From Streptomyces profundus (GTDB lineage: Bacteria; Actinomycetota; Actinomycetes; Streptomycetales; Streptomycetaceae), in contig NZ_CP082362.1 of assembly GCF_020740535.1 (NCBI RefSeq), positions 5,763,501-5,827,500 of the forward strand: a stretch of 64,000 nucleotides of DNA, written 5' to 3'. Positions 63,637-64,000 of the stretch are shown piece after piece; within the stretch, counting starts at the first letter, position 1; each line of letters opens with the position of its first letter. The notes under the pieces are model-generated. The model was not told the origin of the DNA and did no database searches. It saw nothing but the letters and a program-made list of their open reading frames with translations. The position numbers and the translations under genes are program-made.

Positions 63637-64000
63637 TTGTCCGAGGCAGACGCGTTCCCCGCGCGGCCGATCGATGTGCTCCTCCGCTCCCGCCGGGTGG
63701 TCACCCCCACCGGCACCCGCCCCGCCTGCGTCGCGGTCGCCGGGGAGCGGATCGAGGCGCTGCTCTCGCACGACGCCCCGCCGCCCCCTGGCGCCCGCCT
63801 CGTCGACTACGGCGACGCGGCGCTGCTGCCCGGGCTGGTCGACACCCATGTGCATATCAACGACCCCGGGCGCGCGGCCTGGGAGGGCTTCGCCTCCGCG
63901 ACCAGGGCGGCGGCGGCCGGCGGTGTCACCACCCTGCTCGACATGCCCCTCAACAGCGTGCCGCCGACCGTCAGCCCCGAGGCGTTGGCCGTCAAGAGGG
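63637..64000 (+). CDS. allB: allantoinase, N-terminal part
   Basis: This is the first 121 residues of allantoinase, which hydrolyses allantoin to allantoate. The frame is open at the right edge. The metal-binding DTHVHIN and the segment [16 protein letters not shown] are the allantoinase/dihydropyrimidinase hallmarks. The start is TTG 63637, the first start codon after the ribosome site GAGGAG (63624-63629); no ATG or GTG in frame is better placed. It is the next enzyme after the products of the uricase operon. Confidence 0.9.
   Translation, partial: MSEADAFPARPIDVLLRSRRVVTPTGTRPACVAVAGERIEALLSHDAPPPPGARLVDYGDAALLPGLVDTHVHINDPGRAAWEGFASATRAAAAGGVTTLLDMPLNSVPPTVSPEALAVKR

Noticed and set aside
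1..64000. CRISPR array, tRNA, rRNA or prophage
   Set aside because: No regular short repeats with spacers, no cloverleaf-like segment in any gap and no phage structural genes were seen on reading.

Overview
This is a high-GC actinobacterial chromosome segment. The gene families point to Streptomyces or a close relative: a SAV2148-type HEPN protein, a chromosomal DUF2637 protein, an LPFR-motif small protein, a CebR-type operator, a DmdR/IdeR-type iron box, a HAIR-type site before lon, and many TAnnnT hexamers 6-8 nt before start codons (leaderless promoters). No rRNA, tRNA, CRISPR array, prophage or biosynthetic gene cluster was found. The window opens inside murC and ends inside an allantoinase gene, so both edge genes are partial.

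Layout. 1-15.1 kb is housekeeping and accessory: murC end, msrB, a PfkB sugar kinase, treZ and treY (trehalose from glucan, separated by about 4.5 kb), an FHA protein, a secreted copper LPMO with a perfect CebR box, two aminoglycoside-phosphotransferase-like genes (one split by a 162-bp foldback element), acetyltransferases and an epimerase. 15.5-28.3 kb is a sulfur island: rhodanese, cysteine dioxygenase, TauD-type dioxygenase, a winged-helix regulator, and one long minus-strand operon (sir, zinc-ribbon protein, cysH, cysC, cysD, cysN, ssuA, ssuB, ssuC, sirohydrochlorin chelatase). Three unannotated 27-28 residue leader peptides sharing an HVDL...SA-hydrophobic-C core precede the cysteine dioxygenase, TauD and sir transcripts.

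28.4-44.4 kb is mixed: a pair of related unknown proteins, an AidB-like acyl-CoA dehydrogenase, a DUF5753 XRE regulator, lon, an F420/FMN oxidoreductase, a P450, an AdaA-AlkA fusion followed by ogt (alkylation repair), membrane proteins, an FhuF-type reductase with an iron box, a GntR regulator and a TPR-like protein. 44.4-64 kb is a purine-catabolic region: a PucR regulator divergent from a three-subunit xanthine dehydrogenase plus its XdhC factor, then (after a small cluster of unknowns) a fused OHCU decarboxylase/HIU hydrolase, uricase, 8-oxoguanine-type deaminase, a sulfite-oxidase-family enzyme, an Lrp regulator, malate synthase, a MobA-like molybdenum cofactor enzyme, an AllR-like IclR regulator and allantoinase.

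How the genes work together. The sulfur island takes sulfate and organosulfonates to sulfide and disposes of excess cysteine; the leader peptides suggest that cysteine supply is sensed during translation. The purine region can take xanthine through urate to allantoin and feed glyoxylate into malate synthase. The same 17-bp inverted repeat (TTCAAC-N5-GTTGAM) lies upstream of both the uricase operon and allantoinase, suggesting one repressor, most simply the adjacent IclR protein. All family assignments come from reading protein motifs by eye, not from database searches.
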